Shown in pieces: positions 12,476 to 25,300 of a stretch of 64,000 bases of DNA. The DNA comes from Chamaecrista fasciculata (lineage: Eukaryota > Streptophyta > Magnoliopsida > Fabales > Fabaceae): positions 50,605-114,604 of the forward strand of contig QANZ01043233.1 in the NCBI GenBank assembly GCA_003254925.1. Reading direction: 5' to 3'. The position numbers and the translations under genes are program-made. The notes under the pieces were generated by a model. The model saw nothing but the letters and a program-made list of their open reading frames with translations, did no database searches and was not told where the DNA came from. The first letter of the stretch is position 1. Each line of letters begins with the position of its first letter.

Positions 12476-13974
12476 GAAAATTCAGATTAAAAAGTTACTG
12501 CAGTAAAAAGGGGAATTAGTCCTATGTCCATAACAAACTGAAATGGGCAATTTAAGAGAGGAAATGACCAGCTAACAAAAACCAAAGCAAATAAGCTAAA
12601 GAGTGGAATAAGTGACTACGAAAAAGAGGTAATTTGGGTTAGAAAAATGTACAAGATAGAGCTGCTAACAGTCAGTAAATATATTTAAATGTTCATTATA
12701 TTTCATAAGACAAACCACATATAAATACATGCAAAGAATGTTTTCAATCTATAGTTATGTCAACTAGCTGATTCTATACATAGATGATTCTATATTGTCT
12801 TTTCTGCAATCAACTACAGCTTGGGACATACTGAAATGCTTAGTTCTTTGGACAACTATCAGATTCCTGCAGTAAAAAATAATAATATGGTGTGGATTTT
12901 GAAGAGTATTTGAAATCAACCATGTCTAATGGACAGTCTTTCTAAGCGAATGTGACAATGAAGCTTGAGACTTCAGTGTGTGCCATGGACTGATCAATCA
13001 CAGACTCCAACATATGATCTCATGAAATTCCTAGACTGCTCAATGAAGGCGGTACCTCTTGCTCATCCAACTCTACATTCTGAGTTATTGCGAACAAAAA
13101 TTATTAAGTAAAAAAGTGATGATATATCATGATAAATAAAAGTTTCAAAAATTGCGTTCTACATTTCTTAAACACAGTTTGAAAAATTTTATAATAAGGA
13201 TAAATATATATAGTATAATAAAAAAGTGTTCTGAACTAGAAAAACACAATCTTTAAAACAGAGATGTTTCAACCTTATTGAAAAACAAACTTATTAACCC
13301 CCAAGTTTTTCAACAAAAAAAAAAACAAAAATTAAAAACTCCTGGTAAAATAATAATAATGTTCACTGGATAAACAGAAAATGAGAGTTATAAATAAGAG
13401 AGTGGATTTTAGTATTTTACATTTCAACAGAGTCAAAAGAGCTTTCCCTTTTGGATTTCAATGCTTTCATCTGGAGTCAAAGCACCAAAACTCCTCATTT
13501 TCTCGCTCCTCTTTTGTTGATACTGCAATTTTTCCAAAAGAAAGTATAATAAGTGAAGAGATGGGTTGGCTATAGCATAGATTCTGAATGTAAAAGAGAA
13601 TGTACTCTTCAAAAGCAGGATTTGATATGCATAGTGTTTTAGAAAGGAAACTATTTCTGATTCTAAGTGTTATTGTTTAAACAATCTGATTACAGAGAAG
13701 TATCTTTAAAATCTTTGGTTTATTTCTTATTTATTCCCAATAGGAACACAAGAAGGATCACCAGCTGAAAATAATGTTAGCAACTCTAATGTACATATTT
13801 TCAGACCAATTTACCTTGTTTTATCATGTCACACAACTCACTTTGTAGTTATTTTGTCTAGTTATTCACTTCTGGTTGCTTTCTCTCATTTCTGCCCCTT
13901 TTTGATGCTGTTATGGGCATAACAAATACTCAGTTTTTACTGAAGATCTTTATTGCGTTTTTCTTTTTCATTTT
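12476..13974. other. Non-genic DNA between two repeat copies, with NLR-derived scraps
   Basis: No intact gene. Around 12690-12775 there are short resemblances to 15840-15900 and 16190-16260 (ATGTTTTCAAT and CAAACCA-ACA words). The clearest recognisable piece is the LRR fragment at 12962-13084. The remainder is AT-rich filler. Confidence 0.45.
12962..13084 (-). pseudogene. NLR leucine-rich-repeat fragment (paralogue of 17263-17370)
   Basis: On the minus strand this stretch aligns with the NLR at about 17258-17370; shared words include CACAGACTCCAACAT and CAATGAAGGCGGTA followed by CTCTTGCTCAT. It encodes a piece of one LRR-region segment only, with no NB-ARC and no continuing frame. It is a remnant of a second NLR copy. 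It is useful because it spans the point where the main NLR gene is frameshifted: here the frame runs through (codons for Met-Ala-His-Thr-Glu) where the main gene is two bases shorter. Confidence 0.7.
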
Positions 13975-15063
13975 AGGGACCCAATCAGTATTTGCCACCT
14001 GTGCAGCCCATTTCAAGCAAGTTTCTGGCCCATTTAGTAGGGAACACGTGCCCTACATGTGCTGAGGGTTTCCTTTATGGAAAGGGAGACATATTTAAGG
14101 AGAGATTTAATTTTGTGAGAGGGGAGGAGACGCAAGAGAGTGGCTGAGAAGGGGAGCTCGTTTTTGGAAGAACCCAGCCTTCATTTCTCCATTTTCAGTC
14201 CAGTTTGATTGTTCCTTCTTCTTCTCTTTAGCTTTTGTTTTGTGTAGTTATGGATTTTAGAGGGTAGACCTCTAATCTAGTTAGGTTGTGTAAAGACTTG
14301 GAATATTTCATGTTTTGAGACTGTTCTGTTTTTAATGAAACTTTATTTCCCTTGAGTTTGACTGTTTCTCTACTTTAATTTCTTATTCTCTTGGATGGAT
14401 GATGTTAGAGGGCCCCTAATTGTAGTTCATTCTTGAAGAATATAGTCATCTAGGCTCAAATACGTTTATGTTTGTTGCTTAGGGAAGTGACACTTGCTTT
14501 AAGAGTAGATTTACTCTATTTCTATTTTTGAGGCATGAGAAAGAATCTCTAATTTGGTTAACCACTGAGACCTAACTGAATTTGGCTTAGTTTATCTCTT
14601 GAGCTTATTGTTCTTGAACTTGAGAAACGTTTTCTTGTTAGTTTGAGACAAATGGAATTAGGACGTTCCTATTTCTGAATTTTGTGAGATTTTGAATGAA
14701 TTTGAATTGTTCTTTCAAGCTAAGCAATTTAAGGGTATAAAGTATTTTGTCAATGATTAACTTGGGAAATTCCATTTCAATACGCAACCTAGCTAGATGT
14801 TTTTATTACTGAATTTTCTAAACATATTTTACTGTTTTTCCTCTTGTTCATTGAAATTCTGAAATCATTTGCTCTTCACTCATTTTATTTTTCATCACTT
14901 GAAGTTCATTTTATAACTCTTCCATTTTACAATTGAATTGGTTCCATTAAACTCATTTTTAGTCATCTCTCCCCAATAGATTCGACCCTACTCACCACTA
15001 TTTACAAGTTTAAGAAGGATAAGAAAGTAGGATTTAATTTGTTAGATTAGACACCTAACAAAT
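13975..15063 (+). repeat. Unclassified repeat, copy B, plus strand
   Basis: Homologous to copy A (10609-12475) in inverted orientation and without the hAT-like insertion. It begins near TTTAGGGACCCAATCAG and ends near GATTAGACACCTAAC. A TATTTAAGGAG box lies near 14092. The last 100 bp include TTCGACCCTACTCACCACT and AGTAGGATTTAATTTGTT, shared with copy A. No open reading frame of note. The two copies form a large imperfect inverted repeat around 12.5-14 kb. Confidence 0.55.
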
Positions 15064-16424
15064 AACACAATCTCAGCATCTGCCAAACAATCAAGAATCA
15101 TAACATAGAATACATGGAGTATTTATTAAGTGGAGATTAGATTTTCAGATAGAAACTGGTCTAGAAATGTACCTTCTTTTTATGACTTTTTGCATGTGAA
15201 TCATCCACCATTCCAGTTTGAGTACTTTGTAACATTCATGAACTCACATCTACTGAACTGCATCCCTGCATAAAGCTTAAAAGCAATTAGATTCCATTAT
15301 TTCTTATTAAACAAAGGTCTATTTAATGTTTCTATTGATTTTTCTTAGTTTCTGAACATTATGGATATAAGTAAATACTTAATTGTTGATAACCAGAAGT
15401 GAAAAAGTAAATTACATGAGTTTTTCTTCTGAGGCATAAAAGTTAAGCCAGTAAACAATGAGCATCCCAAGCAAAGGTTACTTCCACCCACAAGAAGTAT
15501 TTGATCTATATGTGGATGTAAGCATCATTAGCTGAGTCCGTTACCTAGATAAGAATTCTGAAGCTGTTAATTGTACTATTGAACAAGAAAATGAAAAAGA
15601 AAGAAAATCTACAAGTCCCAGCAAAATATATGTAAAATCTTTATTTTCCCATGGAAAGAAAAAAACAATAAAATAAGAAAAATAGGTTTAGATATGTCAC
15701 TACAGTATATGCAAAAAATTCATTATATTCAACATCACAAATAACATATCAGCATATAACTACTTTTATTAAGAACCACAAATCATGGATGAGCACTTCA
15801 AGTGAGGAAAGGTTGCAATCAATTATGTCCTAGGAAATGTTTTCATGGAATTGATGCATGCCATAGTTATATTATATCAACTAACTAATTCAAGCCAATT
15901 TGATGAAAAAATTTATAGTGGTAAGTATGGAAACTTATACAGAAACATTCAAAACCTAAGTTGATATACCTCAATGCCGAAATTATAAAGTTATAAATTC
16001 TAAAACTGTGAAAAATATATCAGTATCCAATTTGAGACGTACTCTTTGATCATCTAAATTTATCAATGAAAATAACATTAAAAAAAAAAAAGCAGCTGTG
16101 CTAAATTGTGGGATTGTAAAAAAATAATAAGGGTAAGACAAAAAAAAATGGAAGAAGAATAAAGAAAATGGCTTAAGAGTTTCACCAAATATTTGTGACA
16201 AACCATACACAAATAACGTTCTTTAGACAGAAGCAATTAATCCAATCAAGGATGTTTTCAATAATATTATAAACAGATCATAAGAATATTTACATGGAAT
16301 TAGAATTGTATCTACATGTAGAATCATGATCTAGCAAAAGAAAACACTTGGATCCAAATTAACAAGTAGAACAGAATGCAAATAGAATACCTGCAAAATT
16401 CCAAATGTATCAAATGAAATTCAT
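15064..16424. other. 3' flank of the NLR gene, no further gene
   Basis: AT-rich DNA directly downstream of the NLR stop codon. It contains stretches resembling 9750-10560 and 12690-13530. It may hold 3' UTR and UTR introns of the NLR, but no splice pair can be fixed without transcripts. A single 75-codon open frame here is not protein-like. Confidence 0.4.
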
Positions 16425-19400
16425 TCATTCGATGAGGTGACCAGATTGCTGGAATGTGGAAATTTTGGGCCTTATCTCCTCATTCTTCTTGCTGCACCAT
16501 CCTTCAAGCAAATCACACTTCCAAATAATGAGCTTTCTTAGAGAACTGGGCAGCATCTCTGCTGTCAATTTCTGTAGCTTGGGACATCCAGAAACCGTCA
16601 ATTGTTGGAGGGAGGTTAAATGCTGAAGCGCTTGGCAGTTCAGTGTGTAAAGGCTTGATATGTAAAAGAGATTCAGAGTGGTAAGTGTAGCAGGCAGCTG
16701 AGAAGAACCCTCTGGGAAACACGTCACAATATCATTGCCACCCCAGATTGTAAGGGAGGTGAGATTTGGTAGGTGCCACTCTCTCTGACGAATTAACAAC
16801 TCGTCACAGTGTTCTATTTCAAGTTCTGTTAAAGAAGATGGTAAAAACCCATTTGGAAATGGCTCAACTCTTGGACATCGGTGAATTGATAGAGATTTTA
16901 GATTTGGGAGAAGGTATTCCGTGTCATCAGACAACCACTTTAGATTCTTGCAATCAGATAGAGAAATGCGCTGGAGGTTTTGGAGAGGAGTGTTTGAGAT
17001 CAAAACAGAAAAGAGATTTTCACATCCGTGGATTTTGAGGTGGTTCAGAAAGGGGAAGATTTGTACTGGGATGGATGTGAGTGTGTCACAGCTAGTTGTA
17101 ATGGACAAAACTTCAAGGGACATATGGCATTGTTGCTCGGGAAATTCTACTTGTTTACAATTAGTTATTGAAAGCTTTTTTACTGACTTGGGAATATGAA
17201 CCACAGGAAGTGACATTACATTGGTACAATCAGAGAATTGTAATTCTTTTAGATGAAGAAATTCAGTGTAACATGGACTCAAACACAGACTCCAACATGC
17301 CATCTCCTGATATTTCTAGATTGTGCAATGAAGGCGGTAGCTCTTGCTCATGCAACACTACATCTTTACTTCTCGATATTTTTAAATACCGAATTTTTGA
17401 ACACATTGGGACAGAAGAAGCAAGCATTGGACATTGATCAATTATCAAAGTGTCTAAAGAAGAAAGCTGGCAGGGTAAATCTCCAGTTAATTTGGGACAT
17501 TCAAATATATGAAGATGTTGAAGTTTAGGAAAAGCTTCCATCTCAATTGAATTCCAACTTTCCCAAGAATCCATACGTGAAATTTTAAGACATTCAAGGG
17601 ATACAAATGGTATCACTGAGGCAAAAACATCACCCTTGAAAAACTCTACACCGATAGTCAACACCCTCTCAAATCCAACAATATGCAGTTCCTTCAGGGC
17701 TGGTAGCTGCCCAAGGGGAGGAAGCATCCAACAGTTTTCACAATTAATAAGCCTTAGTTGAGTCATGTTGTTGAAGGAGCAGTGTCCTACCCAATCTGGA
17801 AATTTCGTACCCTTATAACCATGAATTGTCAACTGTTCTAAATTCCTATGAGGCTGTAGCTTGTTAATAATATCTTTTTCAACATGTGAATCTTTGATGC
17901 AATCATTAGAAGACCATGAAAATGCTAGAGTTTTGATGTTCTTCTTTTCTATCATTCTAGCCTCGTGGGCTTCCTCACTTTTCTCAATCTTGTGTAGTCC
18001 AGTAATTGTAAGAGAATTTCTAAGGTTTTGAAGTTCTCCCAGTTCTCGAATTGTGCTGCTCCCTTGCTCTCTGCCAACCATGAATTCACTTAGAATCTGT
18101 AAATTTTTTAACTTATTCATTCCTCTGGGCATTTTTTCCAAAGAAGCAACTGGAAATACAAGATACCTCAAGTTAACAAGATCTTGCATATCATTTGGCA
18201 ACTTCTTGAGCTTGTAACAACCATGCAACTTTAGTGTCTCTAGCTTATACAAATTGCAGAATGAATCGGGCAAACTTACAATATTTGTATAAGATAGATC
18301 CAAATAACGTAGAGAGATCAATTCACCAATTGAATCAGGTACCGTTTTTAAAGCTCGAAAACTTTTGAAAGATAAAGTTCTCAAATACTTTAAATCTAAA
18401 AGCATGATAGTGTTTCCAATAGAGCCAGGAGGCCATTGAGAATCAAATCCTATAATTGTGCGCATGGCTTTTTCTCTCTTGAGAAACTGAAAGTCATCTG
18501 TACTTGGAAAATTTAAATTGAAATAAGACAAATGACGTGCCCTACTGCTGATTTTGTTTCCTTCACCTTCCTTTAGTCTAAAGAAGAAGTCTCCACCGAC
18601 AGAAATTATCAAGTCATGAATGAGGTCATGCATAACAAAACATTCATTAACCTCACTTGAGGGCTGAAAGAATGACCTTGAAGTTAAATCATCAAAGTAG
18701 TCATAACCAACCTCTTCTAAAGTCATCCTTCCTCTGTTAGATGGTTGCAAAAATCCCTCTGCCATCCACATCAAGACCAAATCCTCCTTATCAAATTTAT
18801 AACCCTTTGGAAACAAGGAACAATATATAATGCATTGTTTCAAATGAGGAGGAAGATAGTGATAGCTAACTCTTAAAGTTGGGATGAGCTCGTCATCTAC
18901 TAAGTCCCATATATCATTTTTCAATATAACATTCCATTGCTGGACAGGCTTTGATCGAAAAAGTCCCCCTAATGCTTTGGCAGCCAAAGGCAATCCTTTG
19001 CATTTGCTAACAATATCTCTGCCATTTTTTTCTAACCATTCATCAGAAGAAGAGTCTCTAGAAGGGCAGGAAGCATGTGTTGAAAATAGTGACAAGCAAT
19101 CTTCATCTGACAAGAGACCTAAACGATAGAATGTCGGAATAGTTTTAACCATTGAAGCAACTCTTTCACTGCGAGTTGTAACAAGGATTTTACTTCCTTT
19201 CATACTATTGTGAAAGGGAATCATTAAAGTATCCCAGTCAGTGTATTTGTCATTCCAAATATCGTCTAGAACAATCAAGAACTTCTTGTTCGACAACTTC
19301 TCCTCCAAATCAATTTGAAGAAGATTAAGATCCATCATATCAAAAGCATGATGAGGACTGATGACCTTTATTATAGTTTGTGTTATTTTCAACACATCAA

Positions 19401-20126
19401 ATGCTTCAGACACACAAACCCACGCTTCAAAATCAAAGTTACGCTTCACATAATCATCATTGTACACTAGTTGGGCTAAGGTTGTTTTCCCTATCCCTCC
19501 CATGCCCACAACAGGAATCACAGATAATTTATCATTATCATCAGACATGAGTTCAATTATAGCCTCTTTTTCCTTCTCCCTTCCATAAACATCCGATACC
19601 TTCACTCGAGATGTTGACTGAATCCTTCTTGACAAGATTTTAGGCTCAACATCAGTTTTCAAACCAAGTAAATCTTTCTGAGCCACAATGAATTCTATTT
19701 TAGCAGTGATATCTTCTAACTTATTGGCCATGTCTGCATCATGCACAGTAAGAGAAGAGGCAGAGGAGAAATTACAGACCTGAGAAACGTCATCTATGAA
19801 ATCCTCCACTTGATAAACAGCATCTCTGAGATCATCAAGCCATTCCTTCACACCAGGATCCTTAAACTGTTTAATCTCTGCGTCATTAAGAACAGCTCTT
19901 GCAGCATTCGTTCGTAGAGCTATTTACTCGATCGCAGACATTTCTGGAACACCTCTAACAGAGGGACAAATAGTCAATTTTGAGGCTTCAATCGATGAAG
20001 TAAGTTGTTGTCGAGTTTCTTTCCACCGATGAAATTGAGAAATTCAGGATTGCGTCGTGGTGTTAGTCTCTCGAAAAGCACTCCAAACACTGCTTGAAGA
20101 ATCGCTCCACCCACAAGTTCAGCCAT
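16425..20126 (-). pseudogene. CC-NBS-LRR (NLR) disease-resistance gene, disrupted
   Basis: Reading begins at the ATG at 20126 with MAELVGGAILQAVFGVLF, the usual CC-NLR start. The frame stops at 19974 after about 50 codons. The protein resumes in another frame with a TAA between, and the first usable in-frame ATG is 19851. That 862-codon frame has an EDVID-like VEDFIDD, P-loop GMGGIGKTT (116-124), kinase-2 FLIVLDDIW (191-199), GSKILVTTR, GLPLA (286-290) and MHD (407-409), then LRRs. It ends by frameshift near 17263; the LRR continues as a 292-codon frame to 16425. The roughly 100-nt gap at the N-terminus is too short for a normal intron with fitting splice sites. Intact family members sense pathogen effectors in the cytosol. 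I infer a pseudogene or damaged allele; a truncated CC protein starting at 19851 and ending at the frameshift stop remains possible. Confidence 0.85.
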
Positions 20127-20228
20127 GCTCGATCGATCTTTTGGGATTGGAATTTGAGATATTTTTGGGTAAAAGATGAGTATACGAAAATGTAATAAGT
20201 GCTTGCAATGATTCCACGAGATGCTCAA

Positions 20229-22322
20229 AATTCAGGATACCCATCATCGATTCCTTTCGTTTTCACAAGAGTGTCCCACACGCATGCAAATTTCAAATGT
20301 GGGTATCCACATTTGGTAATTTTAATCAATGCAAGCAAATAATTACTAGTAAGGGGTAAGAGAAGGAAAAAGAGAAGAAATCTGGAACGGAGAATTATCA
20401 ATTCATCACTCGTGCGTGCCAAAGTCTAGATGAAAAGAAAAATCTCTGGAGAATGGAGATTACTAGTAATAATAAGGGTTGTTTGATGCTGAAAAATGAC
20501 CTCAATAGTGAAGCAAACAGGCGAAGATTAAAAGGAGAAAAATATAAAACCTTCCGTATTGTTTTAACATTTTTCAAGGTCACAAACTCATTTTGATCAC
20601 TAATATTTATCTTGAATTTCATTTTGGTCCCTATTATTTTTATGTTTCATTTTGCTCCTTTATAAGTTCCACAATTAGTCACTAACTACTTAATGTGATT
20701 GTATTTTGTTTCAAGTTCAAATGTAATTAAATTGGAGATATGAGTTACTCATGAGTTCTTTCTCTTCCAAGTTCATCACGTAATGAGGTTAAATTTAGCT
20801 TTGAAAGTAAGTTGCTCGTTTCATGGAATTGGTCATATCTCTCTTATTCTAAGTCCAAATGCTACAAAGTCGGAGTTATGAGTAAATCTTGACAAGTTAT
20901 TTCTCTGTCCAATTAAGTCAAACGAGGTCAAAAAAATACTCCAAAAAAGGTTTGATCAAAATATCAATACCAAATTTCACATTCTTATTAGATCTCGTTT
21001 GTTGACAGTTCCAACTGAGTAAAAAAAAAATGTTAAATTGACAGATCTCGTGTCCGTGTCCGCTACACGACACGTATTCATAAATTTCAAAATATAAAAT
21101 CAATTTCTTGTGATTTTAACATGACAAACAATAAAAAATAATGACACATGATATATATTATGAATAGATATTATAATTGTAAAGCTTTCGTTAAAATTTA
21201 TGGGTTTTTAATGATTTATATATATAAATATATGTCGTGTCATGTAAATTTAAAAATTTGACGTGTCGGTATATCCATGTCCAGGTCCATGCTTTATAAC
21301 CCCTACCCCATATGTCTCTAATGTTATTTTAGTAATTATTTAGAATTGCCTTATTCCTGCATCTAATAATATCTCTCTGCTGTTATGAAATCCTTCAGAA
21401 TTGCCTCATTTTGTCTTCCCTGCATCTTGTAGAAGCAAAACCCCCAGCTTATTCTTCCCGTTTAATCTTGTAGAAATCATTAATGTAATAATGAAGGTAA
21501 AGAATAAAAGTCAAAATATTGTAATTAACTTCACTGTTGACACCTTTCCATTTGGAATATGTTAAGCCAAGGATGAAAATATATTAACCCCATCTTGAAT
21601 CAAACAGAATTTTATAGGAATAGTAAGCCACTTTGACAACTTATATTTCAGTTGAAATAAGGTTCCTGTTGCCATTATTTTTACTCTACAGACTACATAT
21701 AATTTCAAGTGTACAGTTACCACAGTAAAATGATAAATTCTTGTGTAAACCAACCCTTCCTCAAAGGAACAAAAAATACAAAAATAAAAAAGAAAATACA
21801 TAAGACATGTAGAAAGCAACACAAACAACAAAAGAATCAAGCCAACAACTAAAAATTGGCTGCTTTGTTTGCAAGAGGAGGAGTTGAATAAATTAGCCTT
21901 CAACAAAAAATACCAAATCTTCATCAATCCTTCTCTTTTTTTGCATCTGATCCAAACAATTCCAGATCACTTTGTGGGGGCCTGTTTGGAGTTTTCCCTT
22001 GAAGATGAATTTCCGAGCTGGATCACCTTATTCCCTGATAATCCCTTATAAATGTTGAATATGTAGGACATGACTGGAGTCCAACCCAAAGGACATCTCT
22101 TGATGGATCGAAATATCCAGTGCCAAAGTATGTACAGAAGATCCAGCCAGGTTTGTGAGAATCACAGATCTCAGAAACCCAAATCTTGCTTTGCGTTTTT
22201 CTATCTTCTACGTATGTTTTCATGGCGTTTACAATCCCATGACATAGATTCAATACAAGTTTCTTCACTGGGATCGAACTCTAGATTGAGGAACACTAGA
22301 TCAGCAAGTTGAGTTTTGGAGT
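20229..22322. other. Intergenic DNA between NLR promoter side and RPOT 3' end
   Basis: No gene supported. 20560-20900 contains fragments similar to the long-TIR element family (TTTTGATCAC and TCATTTTGGTCC words, and GGTCATATCTCTCT near 20835, as at 2098-2115). The part next to 22323 probably includes the RPOT 3' UTR. The remaining open frames are short and compositionally random. Confidence 0.45.
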
Positions 22323-25300
22323 CTAGTTGAAAAAGTAGGTTGACTCTAAAACCTCTCGAAGATCGAAGTCTCCCCGATCTGGCAAGGGGGGGAAAGACAG
22401 TGACGGAAAAGACTCCTCAAAGCTCTCTAACAACTGTAAAGGGGCCAAAAAAATTAAAAAAAAAAAAAAAATCATGATTAAACATGAAACAGCCATGAAA
22501 TTTAGTATATTACAGTATGTTAATCATGAATGAAAGTACAAAAACCACTAAAATAAGGCAAGTATGATGATAGATCTTGTGAAATAGAAAACATTATTAG
22601 ACAATGAATGATACCTAGTGCGATTTCAAAGAACATAAGAATTCCAAACGCAGTTAGTCAGTTTCATATCAATATATACAGAAACAAATGTTTGTTGCAC
22701 AGGAATAGAAAGAAAACAGAAACAAATGTTTGGTTGGGTTTGACAGTATCTTAGAACCCTGACCAATGTTCTCACATGGTACATGTCCAAATCATCAGAC
22801 ACGAGCATGGCAGAACTAAAGAAACTACATTAGCATGGCATTCCAACATTTGGACTCTGTATTACGCCAACAAAAATGGGTTCCACTAAATTACCTTAGT
22901 GTCAAAAACTTAAAGGAGGCATTTGACAGTCTTAAGTTAGTCAAATTTAAACCACTCCCATCAAACAAGGAAATCTACCAAAATAAAGCTCAGAAAGGGG
23001 TGTTTATCTATCATATTAAGAAGCATGCGTTTATAAAGAGACCATACATGTTCTAGAATTGGAGTCTCGTATAGTTCAACAAACTTTTCCCTGAGTATTT
23101 TGTTCATCATATCAACATCGCATGCATGAGTCCAATATGAATCATGTACACCTGCAACCAAGCATTGTTTTACAAAAATAAGTCCCAATAAAAGATAACA
23201 TAGATGAACACTTACAAGAGCAAGCAAAAAATGTTCACAAACACTCATATCTATTCGCACAAGTAGGAGTGAGTGTCTTAAATTTATAAACAAGAACCTG
23301 CAAAGTTCAAGCCTGCTTGTTTACAAGCAACTGCAGTCATCATCATGTGAGAACCATCAAGAGAGTGGACAAAATTAGGAGGGAATGCTGTCCTCTGCCG
23401 CTTAACCATGATCTGTAGTATAAAGAATGGAATGAGTTATTTTGCTTGAATTGAAATGATGCTAACAGTTGAAATGGAATGAGCATAGTTATCATATCCA
23501 GTGCATGGAATGACCAAGATATTTGCTTTTCATCTTGCCTTAAGGTTTTCAATGTGTAAAAGCAAGAAAATAATGGTTTGTGAAATGTGAAGGAAATGGT
23601 TTGTGAAATAAAAATGTCAATGATCTAATCTGATGCACGATCATCATACAAAATGTGGGACCATACCAAGACATATGGAATTTGTGATAGATTCAAATAA
23701 ATTATGCTTAAATTCAAAGGTTACCTTATCTGTCTCTCGTTTTAGAGTCAATATCTGAAGGGAAGTCTTAACCTGCATCAAGTCCAACTTAGCATATGAA
23801 TGACACAGAAAATTGTCAACTAAATATAATTTCTTCTAATGTTAGAATGTATTTTAGAAAAAAAGTACAAAATATTATGCTTATTCTTGAAAGTATTACA
23901 AGATGTCTTCCATGTTGTCTGTAAGGCTGTACTACAGGAAGCCCAAGGGGAGTCGTCCACTGCACTGGTTTATTCTCCGAAGCTATCACCTATTCATGTT
24001 CAATTCCATCATCGTCACAACACAGTGAAGATTGAGAAAGTAAAGGTCAAAGCACAAAATATTTAGGCATTACATCAAGCAAAACAGAAGTATATAGTAA
24101 GGTAGCCTGTCAATTTTTTCAAGCAAAATTATATTGTGGAGTGAACTACAAGAACTTTCAACTCCATTAATGTATCAGCACAAGGGGATAATTCACTTAG
24201 GATCCAATATGATTAAGAACTGAAGTCATATGAGAAACTTCTAGAAAAAGCCTCCTTTTGTCCTTCCTAATTGGACTGCATTTCGTGCAATGAAGCAGCA
24301 AGAGAAGCTCCACGTTCTTTAGAGTAAATGATGTGGAAATCTCTCTTCTCCAATACATTTGGAAGGATAGGGAAACGGAACAGCTGGGACCTTTTATGCC
24401 TCTAGCCTAGCTGGCCTGATCTTGGCCGAAGACATATTTGTGCCTAATATTACAGCAGGAAGCGAGGGACATAACAATAAAAGAAGAGCTCCCACCCAAA
24501 AAAAGAAATAGCCATTAGTTTATGCAGATACCAAAGTTTGTTAAGACTACATGGAAAAACCATCTAGTGTTGCCGGGTTGCTACCAGAAACTTCAACCAA
24601 ATCCTCCACCCCATCTCTCGGTATGACTAAATATAACAGATAGTGAAGAGAACTTTATAAGTTTAAACATGAGACTGAAACAAATATGATGACCAAACAA
24701 ATATATCAATTTTGTCATAAGAGCATTTAATAGATGTAACCAGCAACATTTTACCCCGAATACCAAGTATCAACTACTATTCAGAGCTATAGATATATGA
24801 GTAGGCCATGCTCACTCTTTCATGCTGTCCAAATTTAATGCAACGTGAACCTTACCTTTGCACAATCTCCAAGCCAACCCATGATACTTCTTGCAGCCTC
24901 AAACATCTCTTCTAGGGCTGTGAGAGTGGTCTGCAAAGCATTAAATAATCAGTCAGACTATACAACAAAAGCCTGAATTGTAAAGACACGTATGAATCTC
25001 CAGTCTCCCCCAACTTATCTTACTTTTGCTGCATAGCAGGCTGCAGCAAACATCTCTCCATCATCCTCAATGACAGCACGCTCCTTCAGCCTTCTCTTAA
25101 TCTGGTCACGGGCACCAATATAAGTCACACCATATACTGATGTCATCACTGTCTGCTTCACCAGTTTTCGGTCCACCTAAAGGTGCCAATTATGATAAAA
25201 AGAAAAAATAATTAATTAACAAAAGATTAAGGCTAGAAAACATGTGCTTTCCCATTCCTAAGATGAAACAAAAGCCACCTTCATATAAAAACTGATGTAG

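Noticed and set aside
16766-17528. Plus-strand frames of about 90 codons
   Set aside because: They are antisense shadows of the NLR leucine-rich-repeat region.
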